Part shown: in pieces, positions 12,380-23,147 of the stretch
Position numbering within the stretch: the stretch's first letter is position 1
How the letters are laid out: each line of letters begins with the position of its first letter
NCBI GenBank assembly: GCA_018857735.1
Contig: JABMCL010002535.1
Coordinates: 45,001 to 109,000, forward strand
Length of the DNA: 64,000 nt
Origin: Alviniconcha marisindica
Taxonomy: Eukaryota; Mollusca; Gastropoda; Provannidae
Reading direction: 5' to 3'
Notes under the pieces: model-generated
Database searches by the model: none
What the model was told of the DNA's origin: nothing
What the model saw: the letters and a program-made list of their open reading frames with translations, nothing else
Translations under genes and position numbers: made by a program

Positions 12380-12980
12380 TTACCTGCATCAAAAGACACA
12401 ATTATTAATGAATAATTATGTACACATAATCAGTAATTCTGTGCACATAATTACAATTTTGTGCCTATATTGAGTAATTATGATCGTATGGCTTTTGGCT
12501 GACACTGTTAACTAGCGTCAAAAGCACATAATTGGTAATGATCTCAATATATTTGGTAATTATCTCTACATACTTAGTAAATATCACTGCATAATTAGTA
12601 ATTATGCCTTTTGACACCTGGTTCCAACGGCTTACTTGCGCCAAAAGCACATAAGTGTAATTATGTTCACATAAATATTAATTATGTTGAAATGGCGTAA
12701 CTGCACATGTGTGGGTTTGTCAGGATTTCCTTTCCTTTTAGCAATGGTAGTTCAGTGCATAGGGCAATTTTTGAAACGGTCAAATTTGGTGTTGAATTCG
12801 ACCCGTCTTTGGAAATAAAAATTTGCAATTATGTACACATAATTAGTAGTTATGAGCCTTTCGTGTTGCTTCCAGCGGCTCATTTGCGTCAAAAATATAT
12901 AATTACAATTATATTTGAGAGATAATTAGTAATTTTATGCACATAATTACAGTATGGAATTGTGTGCAAACAATTACTAA
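12380..12980. repeat. Degenerate AT-rich repeat with many TAATTA motifs
   Basis: Short motifs such as CACATAATTA, AGTAATTATG and GGCTTACTTGCG followed by CAAAAGCACATAA recur every 20-60 bases over 600 bases. The longer theme (GCGGCTTACYTGCRYCAAAAG, then the ATAATTA block) appears at least three times, near 12373, 12628 and 12878. It looks like a decayed satellite or minisatellite. TAATTA is also the core of homeodomain sites, but nothing else supports a regulatory role. Confidence 0.6.
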
Positions 12981-13400
12981 TTGACACTAGTAAACCAGCC
13001 GGGATGGAATATTGCGCTCATTCCGCGCTGGTTGTATTTTACCGGTTTATATCGCGTAAAAACTCGACTGCATGTCGACCACGTTGACTGGGACACCCAG
13101 TGTGGAGAAATGTTGCCGGCGCCGCGAGAAAACTTTGTGCTCTCTCGCAGTGAAAAGTTTCGCTGGGGCCCTCTGGCAGCAAGGCTTTCTCGTAAAATTA
13201 TCACAAAAAGAAAACACGATGTATTTTTAAATGTTCTTCTTGATGCAGCAGCAGAGAGATTGTCTGCAGAATGTACAGTACAGTAAACTTAGAAATATCG
13301 ACAGCATTTGTCTCCAGAACAAGCGGCTTCCAAGCAGCCAGTGAAAAATTAGTAGATTGTAAAATGTAGTGCTAATACGTTTTGTTCATTCTGTCCACAG

Positions 13401-14699
13401 CTGATTTTCAGGAAAGTTGCTGATGTCAAGAAAGAAAAGGAACTGGCTGAAAAAAGAAAGAATGACCCTCCACTTGAACTTGCAAACGATCATCCTGTCA
13501 GGAAATTAATATCTCGGTTTCGAAAAATCAGTGACACAAAAAGCCATCCTGCAGCAGATGTAGAAAAACTGGGAAATGTGCCTTCAGGAACTTCAAGCAA
13601 CCACACAGCGCCCGAGAAACCCTTCAAAATGGCACGCATCATCAATGTGTCTGAAAACAATGTCAAACTTCCCAAACTTGGCGGAGGAGCGACAAAATGG
13701 ACCAAACTTCTTGGCGGCGGTAACAATGGAACTAGTTCCACAGATGATGGTACGGCAGATTCCAATCATGTGACAGCAGACACCAATCAGAACAAAATCG
13801 GTATGAACGATCTGTCAGGAAAACATTTGGATAGGAAGGCAAATGAAGCACCAAAGATGACGGTGAAGCCCCTATCCAAATGGGGTAGAATGTTTGCAAA
13901 GTCTCAAGAACCGATTGAAGAGTGCCCGGAAGACGATGTGAGAAACAATTTGAAAAAATCGGATTCAACAGACAGTGGTATTCTTCGAAGTAATAACAGG
14001 CTTGACCAAATAGGGGAAGAAACTCAGGAAATATCCCAAATCAACAAAGACAGTGTTGGGTCTTTGGGAGGACCTCTGTCGGCGGCTGAGCAACATATGC
14101 TGACATCTCTTTACGACATCCGGTTAGAAATTAAGGAAGAAATGGATAACTTGGGACAAAAAATTAATCGCATCGATGGACAAATATCAGAAATTCTGCG
14201 ATTTTTTTCTCCTTCTTCTACCCCTTGTTCTTCAACATCAACATACCCAAGCTCCAAATTCAATTCCCCCCAAAATATTACTACTTCTAACAGTGTTGAT
14301 CATTCACCAAAGAAACCCCAAACATCACCTCCTTACAGAGTGGGCCTTGCGAGTGGACTTCGTGTCCGTGCCTCGGTCGTGTCTTCCGGTGAAAGCACAC
14401 CTTCGTGGGGGGAGAACCGGGTGCAGACCACAAATCCAAGCCATGCAGACGCCGCCCAGGGCCTTCCATCGTCACCGTCTTCAGAAAACGCCAGCAGCAG
14501 TAGCAACAACAACAGCCGGCGGTCATCGAAATCGTCGAGCACAAGTCAGGATGGCAATGGTGGCGGTGGACTGGTCAATGCCCGACCCACACCGGATCAG
14601 ACCAGTGTCACACATTGCTCGCCTCCCCGCAATACCTACCAAATACCAACAGATGACGACAACGTTCATGTTAAAGACAGAGACTTAGACATTTTGTAG
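13401..14699 (+). CDS. eag: Eag-type K+ channel terminal exon: C-terminal tail with coiled coil
   Basis: This last coding exon has 432 codons plus TAG at 14697-14699. It begins LIFRKVADVKKEKELAEKRK directly after the CTGTCCACAG acceptor. DHPVRKLISRFRKI follows, the conserved post-CNBHD segment of Eag. Two basic tryptophan-containing patches, KWTKLLGG (about 13695-13721) and KWGRMFAK (about 13878-13901), lie where Eag tails have amphipathic, calmodulin-binding-like segments; that role is inference. Residues from AEQHMLTSLYDIRLEIKEEM to ISEILRFF (14085-14207) form a heptad-like stretch matching the Eag tetramerisation coiled coil. The remainder is Ser/Pro/Asn-rich and low complexity, ending DNVHVKDRDLDIL. 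The ATG at 13620 and other internal ATGs are not starts. Confidence 0.95.
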   Translation: MIFRKVADVKKEKELAEKRKNDPPLELANDHPVRKLISRFRKISDTKSHPAADVEKLGNVPSGTSSNHTAPEKPFKMARIINVSENNVKLPKLGGGATKWTKLLGGGNNGTSSTDDGTADSNHVTADTNQNKIGMNDLSGKHLDRKANEAPKMTVKPLSKWGRMFAKSQEPIEECPEDDVRNNLKKSDSTDSGILRSNNRLDQIGEETQEISQINKDSVGSLGGPLSAAEQHMLTSLYDIRLEIKEEMDNLGQKINRIDGQISEILRFFSPSSTPCSSTSTYPSSKFNSPQNITTSNSVDHSPKKPQTSPPYRVGLASGLRVRASVVSSGESTPSWGENRVQTTNPSHADAAQGLPSSPSSENASSSSNNNSRRSSKSSSTSQDGNGGGGLVNARPTPDQTSVTHCSPPRNTYQIPTDDDNVHVKDRDLDIL

Positions 14700-15185
14700 C
14701 AACAACACCCCCATCCCCCAAATCATTCCTTACTGTACGGCTACATATCGCTAAAGATATTCCAATACCCACAGGACAGCTGCTACCCTGCAAAATTGTA
14801 AAGGATTAAACGGCTGAGATCACCTATTTGGATCTCCGTGACAGCGATTCTTTTGATTATAATCGTTAATTTTCTAGTCATCATTCTTGATAATTAATTA
14901 TCACTAATTATGTATCCGTCCTTTGATGAGTAATTAATCGGTCATTTTCTATGGCGCGAGCAGAGAAACTTAATCATCCGCAAGTGAAACAGTTGTCATT
15001 TCCACTTACAACCTGCATTTTCGTCGTTGAAGTTAAAGTTCTTGGCGCGATGGACAAAGAATGCAAAGCACAATGTCAGAGACTACGAACTAAAACACCT
15101 AGTCGGACGAATAATTTCAAAATAGATTGGACTCCCAAGTGAAAATAGTCATACAAGAGATGTTTTGTGATTAATAAAACACAAA
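14700..15185 (+). other. eag 3' UTR with polyadenylation signal
   Basis: After the TAG stop the sequence becomes AT-rich and non-coding. AATAAA at 15173-15178, followed closely by CA-rich sequence, is the first good polyadenylation signal and would give a 3' UTR near 480-500 bases. Alternative downstream signals cannot be excluded. Confidence 0.6.
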
Positions 15186-15496
15186 ACACAATTACTTGTT
15201 TGAGCAGATTGGTTTCGTCTTAATTTAACAATTTAATTAAAGAGAGAGAAACGAACAAAGGAAAGAAGTAGAAAAATTATTTCGAGCACAGGGGAGGAGA
15301 AAGTGGGAGAAGGGTGATGGTGGTGGAAGATGGACAGAGGGAGAGAGAAATTATTTACAAGTGCTTTTTCCTTCCAGCCCTTCTACCGAAAGGGACTATT
15401 CTAAACTGAATTATATATGTACACATATTTCTATGCCACGACATACAGACGCATGGACGCATATACTGAAAAAAATGAAATGGGCACCAAACGTGT

Positions 15497-15548
<52 letters not shown>

Positions 15549-15766
15549 CCGTGCCGTGCCGTGCACGCGCGAGTCGGCACAAAATGTGACAGAGCTTATT
15601 ACGTAAGCAAAACGACGTAGCGCTCTGTGAGCGTGCGCATTAAATAACGCGCGGATGGTTAGGCGTAGTGATGTTTTCTGCTTTGCCACGTGCAGCACGC
15701 AAATATGGGTTTTACTGTTGTTTGCATGGCATCGGTGGAAACATGATTGGGTGGGTGTGTGTGTGT

Positions 15767-15797
<31 letters not shown>

Positions 15798-17045
15798 TGT
15801 GTGTGTGTGTGCTGAAATGGAAGATATGAAATCTAAAAATGTTGGTCAGTGATTTGTAAAACATTTGTGGAACCGGAGAAAACTTGGCTCGGCCAAGAAG
15901 ACAGCGGGCCCTCGGAATGCTAGGCAGATTAACCTCGGAAAGAGATGGATCTTTTTTCACACGTCACCAAAAGTTGTGCTAACGGCCCCGTCCACCGCTG
16001 GCGGACAACCAGCCGCCAGAGAACACTGACAAAAGACTAGAAATAGCGAGGAAGTGTGCCTGGATTTGCAATGAATATGCCAATATTTTGTTCTCTGTAT
16101 TTACGGGGAAACATGAATGAAGATACAGGCTTGCACATAATCCAATGGTTTCAACAGGACAAAACCGAGCAAGAAGAAGCGAATACGCTTTGGCCACACA
16201 GATCGACCAAAAAAGTGCTAATCTGATGGCCAAGCCTTCAGCGTGTTCGGAGCACTTTGTAATAATAAGTGAACAAAATAAAATAATAAATTGATTAGCA
16301 ATATAATCTATACATAAAACAATGGGCAAAGATTTTCAAATGGTTATTCATACAATCCAGAGCCATTAATCACTTACCTAAAAAACATATGCATATAGCG
16401 ACCATGACGCCGACACTGGTGCTGAGCGAGTGTCATGAGAGGCTCGTCATATTGTACGTCTCGACTTTCGCTTAGCCGCAGCTGCTATCCATTGCATTTA
16501 TAGACCAGGCGGCAGTCTCTATATCAACAGTACAGCCGTTGCAACAGGGGGGTAAAGGGATTGTAAATTCATACTGTATCTCTCAGATTTAGCTTTTCAC
16601 ATCGTTCAGAATGCCTTGTGACATTTTCTTAACATCGTTAAACCAAAGCATATAACTGGCCTTGAAGAGCACAAACAAATAAAAACAAAAACAAAACAAA
16701 CAAACAAACAAACAAAAAACAAAAATTAAAAGACTAAACGTAAACCAATCAATTGAATACGATGATATACCTTTGAAAAGAATGCAACTTCACAAGCTAA
16801 TAATCAAATCAAAATAGTTTCCATGCTGGCCGATATGTGGTCATGTTCTCGTCAATTTGAACGGCAAACCGTGGGTTGTCTTTTCCCCAAACTGATTTTT
16901 CATTGTATGAATACGAGAAAAATGTTGATGGGAGACCATGCATTTGGTTTCTTGCAAACGATTGTAGAATAGTTACACCTGTTCCTCGCGTATATTTTTC
17001 ACATTAATTTTAGGTCGAACAAACAAACAAACAAACAAACAAAAA
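15186..17045. other. Intergenic stretch without recognisable gene
   Basis: It holds a (GT)n array at 15500-15545, a run of 28 Gs at 15770-15797 next to GT repeats, and an A/CAAA-rich stretch at 16675-16730. No protein family, splice-bounded exon or tRNA could be recognised on either strand. Confidence 0.6.
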
Positions 17046-17074
17046 ATAAAATAACAAACACACACACAACAACA

Positions 17075-17145
<71 letters not shown>
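17046..17145. repeat. (CA)n microsatellite
   Basis: About 100 bases of CA dinucleotides with AACA interruptions near the start, abutting element X. Confidence 0.95.
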
Positions 17146-17149
<4 letters not shown>

Positions 17150-17815
17150 GCCAGTAATTAATTTTTGAGACGTTATATTTAAATTTGGAAGACCGTAAAC
17201 AGAGTAAATCCGACAGGGGGGAAAGAAAAGAGAGAGACAGAGAGAGTCATACTCCCTTCGTAAAGCCCCATCAGCCCCCCTGAGCCGAATCCGATGTAGG
17301 GCCCACAATGCTGAACAGAGAGCAGAGGGGTTATCAACAATCTGATCCTGGTGGGGACCATTATTATGTTGGTTGCCTAGGTCAGATACGTGTTTTGCTA
17401 TCTGAGTAGTTCATCAATGACCAGTGGCACATAACGGTGAGGCGGTATCAGCCCAATACTAGCGAAAGAAAACCATCATCTAGGTGGTAGCAGACTATGC
17501 CTGCGTGGTAGAATACTCTCGGCTGACACACCCAGAAGCTCCAAATGAAGGGAGACGTGTATTCAGAGGAAGTGAAAAACAAAACAAAGTCCTGTCATTA
17601 ATTAGCAGTAAATTTCTAATGTTAAGAAATAAAAAATAAATATAAAAAAAGCTGAATTTAGAAAGTTTGAGAGTACTTTCCAAAGAAAAGTAACTTTGCA
17701 AGTACAAATACTCTGCCCTTGACCTATGGATCCATAGAGGATGCACGAAAATGTTAGATCTGGAAAAAATGGTCCCGAAGGTGTTCAGGCTTCAAGGCAG
17801 CTCAACAAAAGCAAG
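17146..17815 (+). mobile_element. Dispersed element X, copy 1
   Basis: The sequence starts near GCCAGTAATTAATTTTTGAG and ends near GGTGTTCAGGCTTCAAGGC. Its successive motifs (ACAGAGTAAATC, AATGCTGAACAGAGAGCAG, ATGTTGGTTGCCTAGGTCAG, GATCAAT-like/CCAGTGGCACATAA, CAGCCCAATACTA, GAAAACCATCATCTAGGTGG, GAGAGTACTTTCCAAAGAAA, CTATGGATCCATAGAGGATG) recur in the same order at 60985-61270, 62380-62720 and 62870-63310, and inverted at 44725-44985. No coding capacity and no clear tRNA head were seen. The family is not recognised; it may be a non-autonomous retroelement or a large MITE. Confidence 0.65.
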
Positions 17816-17939
17816 GAGACATTTATAAGCCTCAGCGGCAGCTACTAATGTTTAGATCCCATAAATGGATGCAATTTTTGACGAAGAACTAATTATTAAT
17901 TTTAAGTCGAAGTGTATAAAAAAAATTTTTTATATATAT

Positions 17940-18360
17940 AATAATTAACAAACAAACAAACAAGGCAGTAATTTATTGTTGAGTCGATATTTTTAGATCT
18001 GGAAGACAGATGGAAAAGAAGTAAATAAACATGGTGCTTAACGTCCACAGAAACCGTATGGCTTATTAGGGGGGAAGGGGGTATGGAGGTGGGGGAAGAG
18101 GGAGATTATATACCTGTCGCGACACTGTCACCACCAGAATGACTTCTGCATTAAGGTGGGCAGCGATGAGAGCCATTTTAATGTTTCAGTAGGAAATGAT
18201 GGACAAACCACAACCTTTTTGAAGAGAAAGGAGAGCCGAAGCGGTATCGAACCGAGGTCCTTCCGCTTACCAGCCTAATGCCTTACCTCTAGGCCAAACC
18301 GGCTCACTAGATGGAAAAGAGAGTCCTACTTCCTTCTTAAAGAGCCTGTTGGGTGCGTAC
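17940..18360 (+). mobile_element. Element X, copy 2 (5' end), interrupted by a SINE
   Basis: GGCAGTAATTTATTGTTGAG and TTAGATCTGGAAGACAGATG at 17960-18010 repeat the start of element X. The copy is broken at 18020-18308 by a family-B SINE and resumes with AGAGAGTCCTACTTCCTTC, corresponding to the GAGAGTCATACTCCCTTCG part of copy 1. It then diverges after about 18350. Confidence 0.65.
18020..18308 (-). mobile_element. tRNA-derived SINE, family B, copy 1, with target duplication
   Basis: On the minus strand it starts GAGCCGGTTTGGCCTAGAGG (A-box region) and has B box GGTTCGATACC. CTTTCTCTTCAAAAAGG and ATGGCTCTCATCGCTGCCC follow, and it ends TTTCTGTGGACGTTAAGCAC plus CATGTTTATTTACT. It is flanked by a perfect 12-base duplication, AGATGGAAAAGA, at 18008-18019 and 18309-18320, proving retrotransposition into element X. 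Two more copies are at 22837-23140 and 61663-61985. Confidence 0.9.
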
Positions 18361-18559
18361 GGTTCAGTACGGTTCAGTGACTTTAAAAACAAAAACGACC
18401 AAAGAAAAAAGTTATCACCGCCCATTTACGGCTGTAAATGAGAGAAAAAAGCTAGCGTTCTTAAACAAGACCTAGACACATCAAAGGTTAAAAAGAACGC
18501 TATTTATTAGGACAAAACACAACATGCGAATTTTCGGGGTAATCCCATTTTTTAAGCAA

Positions 18560-18667
18560 CAAAACAACACTTAAACAACAATTAAATGGTGAAAAATGGA
18601 AGAATAAATGCACTGGACTCGAAAACAACATAGCTCACCGTTTAACTGTTGTTTAAGTGTTGTTTTG
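18560..18667. repeat. Inverted repeat with 32-base arms
   Basis: The left arm 18560-18591 (CAAAACAACACTTAAACAAC, then AATTAAATGGTG) pairs with the right arm 18636-18667 with two mismatches, leaving a 44-base loop. A single-arm relative sits at about 63672-63705. The arms could be terminal inverted repeats of a very short element or a fold-back unit. Confidence 0.8.
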
Positions 18668-18699
18668 TAGCTATGCTATGTTGTTTTGTAACTATGTCC

Positions 18700-19210
18700 G
18701 GTCCTGAATAATAATAAAAAATGTCTCTGTCTTATGCTTGTACACACCTGTGTCGCCGAGTGTGCCTGAAATGGAAGGTTTATATGCCACCGGAGGGAGG
18801 GGGTTGAGAGGCGATAGCATCCCTTCTGATTCACAGCCCATGAGCTGTGTAAAAATCAAAGTGGCCGTCCTGGGCTCCCCATCCCTAATAGTCCTTATGG
18901 TTTCTGTGGATGTAAAGCAACATTTGAAGAAGCAGAAGAAATCCCTTCTGAAGTTCAGAGCTCAGGAGGTATGTGAAAGTCGAGGTGACCGTCCTGGACT
19001 CCCCGTTCTTTATGTTCTCTGTGGATGTAAAGCAACATTTGAAGAAGATCATTTTTGAGGATGTACCTCTTGTGGAGTTTATGTACCTTGTATTTACTTG
19101 TATGCCAGGCGAGAGTTACCGTATAGGCGACTCAGGTCTTTGTTGTTTTATTTATATGACGTCTTTCGAGCACTAATTAACTCACTTGTTTGTTGATTCT
19201 GCACAGGCGT
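18700..19210 (+). repeat. Dispersed repeat R, copy 1, with two SINE-tail units
   Basis: The stretch begins GTCCGGTCCTGAATAATAAT and includes TACACACCTGTGTCGCCGAG. Later motifs are GGATGTACCTCTTGTGGAG, GAGAGTTACCGTATAGGCGA and TTGTTGATTCTGCACAGGCG. All of these recur at 35590-36045 and, in part, at 20580-20710. Two units ending TTTCTGTGGATGTAAAGCAA (18845-18925 and 18965-19045) match the SINE tails of the 61-62.4 kb mosaic. No coding potential was found. The family is unrecognised. Confidence 0.6.
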
Positions 19211-20085
<875 letters not shown>

Positions 20086-20092
20086 GAAGGAA

Positions 20093-20095
20093 CGC

Positions 20096-20142
<47 letters not shown>

Positions 20143-20145
20143 GGG
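20093..20145. repeat. CG, GT and poly-G composite tract
   Basis: Alternating CG (20093-20110) runs into GT and then 20 consecutive Gs (20126-20145). Such stacked simple repeats are Z-DNA and quadruplex prone and also error-prone in sequencing. Confidence 0.95.
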
Positions 20146-20585
20146 AGCTACCACCACCCCAGCTCTCTTCATACATGTTTTCTAGATCGGGTGGACACTG
20201 CCACCTATGATGAATTGCAAAACGAAGTGGTTGGGAGGCAGAATATTTGGTGGGAATCCACCCAAACTCCATGGGACTCATTGAAACGATCATTGGTCCG
20301 GAACTGAAATCAGCTGCCCGATGAGTTCCTGCACAACTCTGCGTACGCAAGATACTGCAGTGAATGTATCGTTTCCAGTTGGAGACATCCGCATTAGTCG
20401 TCGTTGTCGCTGTGGACTTTGTGAAATGCTTGACTTTTACTTCATTCTGTCATTCTGACAATGTACACATTCAAAATACACAAGGATGAACACTTAGGTC
20501 ATTCAACACACAAGGGAGTTAATTAGCGCTCGAAATACGTAACACATGTACAACAACAATTTTCACCTGGCATGCATGTAAACGC

Positions 20586-20654
20586 AAGGTACATACACTC
20601 CACCAGAGGTACAATCTCAAAGAGGATGTACCTCTGGTGGAGTTTATGTACCTT
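20586..20654. repeat. Inverted repeat with 27-base arms
   Basis: AAGGTACATACACTCCACC followed by AGAGGTAC at 20586-20612 is the reverse complement of 20628-20654 with one mismatch. The right arm equals a motif of repeat R (GGATGTACCTCTTGTGGAG at 19058), so this is a fold-back of the R sequence with a 15-base loop. Confidence 0.85.
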
Positions 20655-20929
20655 ATGATTAACTCCCCTGTGTGTTGACTCTGCATGAGCGCTCTGGGCC
20701 TCATTCTGTTTCAGATTATTTTATTTTTTTACCCAAGTCATTCAGTCAATCATTCTGCCAGTCTGTTAATTAACACATTCAAACTACGCAAGGATGAAGT
20801 CAAAAATGCATAAAAACATTGGAAGAAATCCTGTTAAAAAATTGTACGTTTAACTGATGCAGAATTAAAGATTAAAGTGGCTCAACGTACGCAAAGTGGC
20901 TCAGTATACCTGACACAATACATATTGTG

Positions 20930-21110
20930 ATTTAGAGCAATCTAGGATTACCCGAGGGAAAATCAGGATTGCCCCACAGGAATCGGAATCTGGATTTCCC
21001 CTAGGATTTCCCCTAAGTCGGGATGCTAATTTCCTTTAGGGCAATCCCAGATTCCACTTGAGAAAGTCTGAATCTTAGAACCTACGGTAAACCGGGATTC
21101 CCCTAGATGA
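20930..21110 (+). repeat. Cluster of GGATT/CCCC-type motifs
   Basis: Short degenerate units such as GGATTTCCCCTA (twice in direct tandem near 20993-21016), AGGGCAATCCCAGATTCC and CCGGGATTCCCCTAG occur on both strands within 180 bases. They resemble Rel/NF-kB half-site sequences but also look like a decayed minisatellite. Confidence 0.5.
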
Positions 21111-22530
21111 CTTTTTCGAAAAGTAATCACGACGAGAGAGATTCTCTCTAGTACTGTCTAGAGGTTGTTGTTGTTAGGACTGTGATCGATGTTTTTGAGA
21201 GCTTTGCACACAAGCTTTTCTGTCGTAAGGTCGAGTTGACGACACATTTTACCGGCTTTTAGATCAATAAGTTACAGGCTTGAAATGCAGGCAGGAGAAG
21301 AAAAGAAAAGAAAATGTTTTTATTCAGGTTTTATGTTTACATTAATGAAATACATTGCATCTTGAGAAATAATCAGTATATATGTGTATGTTTTTTGTTG
21401 TTTTTTAAACATCAGTGGCACTAAATAACCTTATAATTATTGTCATGTTAAAGACCTGGGAAATATGATGATTACCTCTTGTCAAGTAGTCTAAATGTAT
21501 ATCTGGTCACTACAATATTCTGTTACATTGCAGTAAAAGTGCAACGTAGTAAATACATATTCTTTAAATTGCTTATTTAACCAATACTTGATACAGTAAC
21601 CACTTTCTACAAAATGTATCGTAGTATGTCATTTCCATGCGATGTACATATTCATCAGCCTTATACATTTCAAAAACATTATATGAGTGTTTTTGTTTTA
21701 TTTATTCTGCATACGCAAAGAATTTGGCATGCAATAAAAATGAAATCAAAACCTACATCCGTCTTGATTGTTTCGCTATGGCCGAACAGAATGAGAATGG
21801 GATTAACAACCGGTTGAGCACAGTTGCCTCGCTTTTTGTTCAAATACTGCCCAAAAGGGGGCAGGAGAAGTTTTGCTTTACAAATCTAAATGTGCAGTAC
21901 AACAACAACAACAAGAAAGGGAGAAATTTCAATTCAGTAACACTATTCAAGACGTGGTGAAAAACTTGAAGGCCACTTTCAGTATCGCTGAATGTTCGTC
22001 GTGTTTGAGCGTGTCTTGGGAAGGCAAAACTTTCATATATGCTGATATTGACGACATATCTATTATTTGATTTTATATTGTTATGTTTCAGTACACGCCT
22101 TGTTTAAAATAAATCTGTTTTTATTTCTCGACAAAGCTCTGTGTGTATGCATGTGTTGCGTGTGTGTGGGGTGGGAGTGGGGGGTGGGGTGCGTGCGTGC
22201 GTGCGATGCGAGAAATGTGAAGTTGCCTTGTCTAGTCTACGAGGAAGAGCTCCACTACAAAAGCTACGTTTTGACACATCCTACACAAAGTGTTGTCTTG
22301 AAGCAGCAGCCCTTTAGACGCATGTAGCCAGAATGCTGTGACTAGTGTTCTCGCCGACTTTATTACACGTACGAAACGTAAACCCAAAGGAAACATAATA
22401 TGCCGTACCTGTCGCAGTTACCTTTCAATTCCGCATCGTGTCATGTCTAACAATAACGGGCTGGGAGAGGGCCATCGACATCTTAGCTGCACGTTGACGT
22501 AGTGGCCCAGGCTTTTTCTAGTACAGGCGA
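21111..22530. other. Unassigned AT-rich stretch
   Basis: No recognised element. Translations at 21600-22070 and 22067-22327 match no family that I know and have no convincing splice context. A TG-rich run is at 22140-22205. Confidence 0.5.
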
Positions 22531-22534
22531 GACG

Positions 22535-22745
22535 AAACGGTGCTGGGAGTGGAGGGATTCGGTGATGGGTGTTGGGTCTGCTGGGAGTGGAAGGACGCTG
22601 TGCTTAGTGACTAGTTTTTATTCTACTGGTAGTGAAATGACACTGTGATTAGTGACTTGAGTTTTTATTCTGCTGGGAATGGAATGACTCTGTTTTTAGT
22701 GACGGGTGTGGATTATCCTGGGATTGGAAGGACGCTGTGCCAGAC
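22535..22745 (+). repeat. Roughly 57-base tandem repeats
   Basis: Units carrying TCTGCTGGGAGTGGAAGGAC followed by GCTGTGCTTAGTGAC recur about four times with substitutions (for example 22578-22612, 22634-22656, 22670-22705 and 22715-22745). One more unit lies at 25705-25740. It is a small degenerate minisatellite also dispersed elsewhere. Confidence 0.75.
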
Positions 22746-22836
22746 ACTGTTTCATGACTGTAAGACCCATCCACATCCCCGCCCCTTTCCCGCTGTTATC
22801 GCGAGGTATCACAAGCCGCAGCTGACAGAAGGGCTT

Positions 22837-23140
22837 GTGAGCCGGTGTGGCCTAGCGGTAAGGTAAGCAGAAGGGCCTCGGCTCGATTCCTCTCGGCTCT
22901 CCTTTCTCTTGAAAAAGGTTGTGGTTTTTGGACACAGTCTTGTGACTTTGTCCCTCACAATTAATGAAACATTAAAATGGCTCTCATCGCTACCCATCTT
23001 AATGCAGGAGTCATTCTGGCGGTGACAGCGTAGCGATAGGTATATAATAACCCTCTTTCCCTACCTCCATACCCCCTCCCCTTTCCCCGTCTCTAATAAG
23101 CCTTATGGTTTCTGTGGACGTTAACCACCATGTTTACGAA
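22837..23140 (+). mobile_element. tRNA-derived SINE, family B, copy 2
   Basis: It begins GTGAGCCGGTGTGGCCTAGC, with B-box-like GGCTCGATTCC at about 22878. CCTTTCTCTTGAAAAAGG, ATGGCTCTCATCGCTACCC, CTAATAAGCCTTATGG and GTGGACGTTAACCACC follow. Flanking AGGGCTT copies (22830-22836 and 23141-23147) are a likely target-site duplication. Confidence 0.85.
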
Positions 23141-23147
23141 AGGGCTT

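Larger units (their letters stand above)
10983..13400 (+). other. eag intron (2.4 kb)
   Basis: It runs from donor GTACGT to acceptor CTGTCCACAG. It contains a GT array at 12129-12218 and an AT-rich repetitive stretch at 12380-12980. A CpG-containing stretch at 13000-13290 could not be assigned. The rest of 11000-12100 is AT-rich with nothing recognisable. Confidence 0.9.

Noticed and set aside
12981..13286. 101-residue ORF before the last eag exon
   Set aside because: There is no family match, and it lies within the intron between two phase-matched exons. The local CpG content alone is not evidence for a gene.
14176..14688. Alternative 170-residue ORF overlapping the eag last exon
   Set aside because: It is a shadow frame of the Eag C-terminal tail, whose frame is fixed by the upstream exons and the coiled-coil homology.
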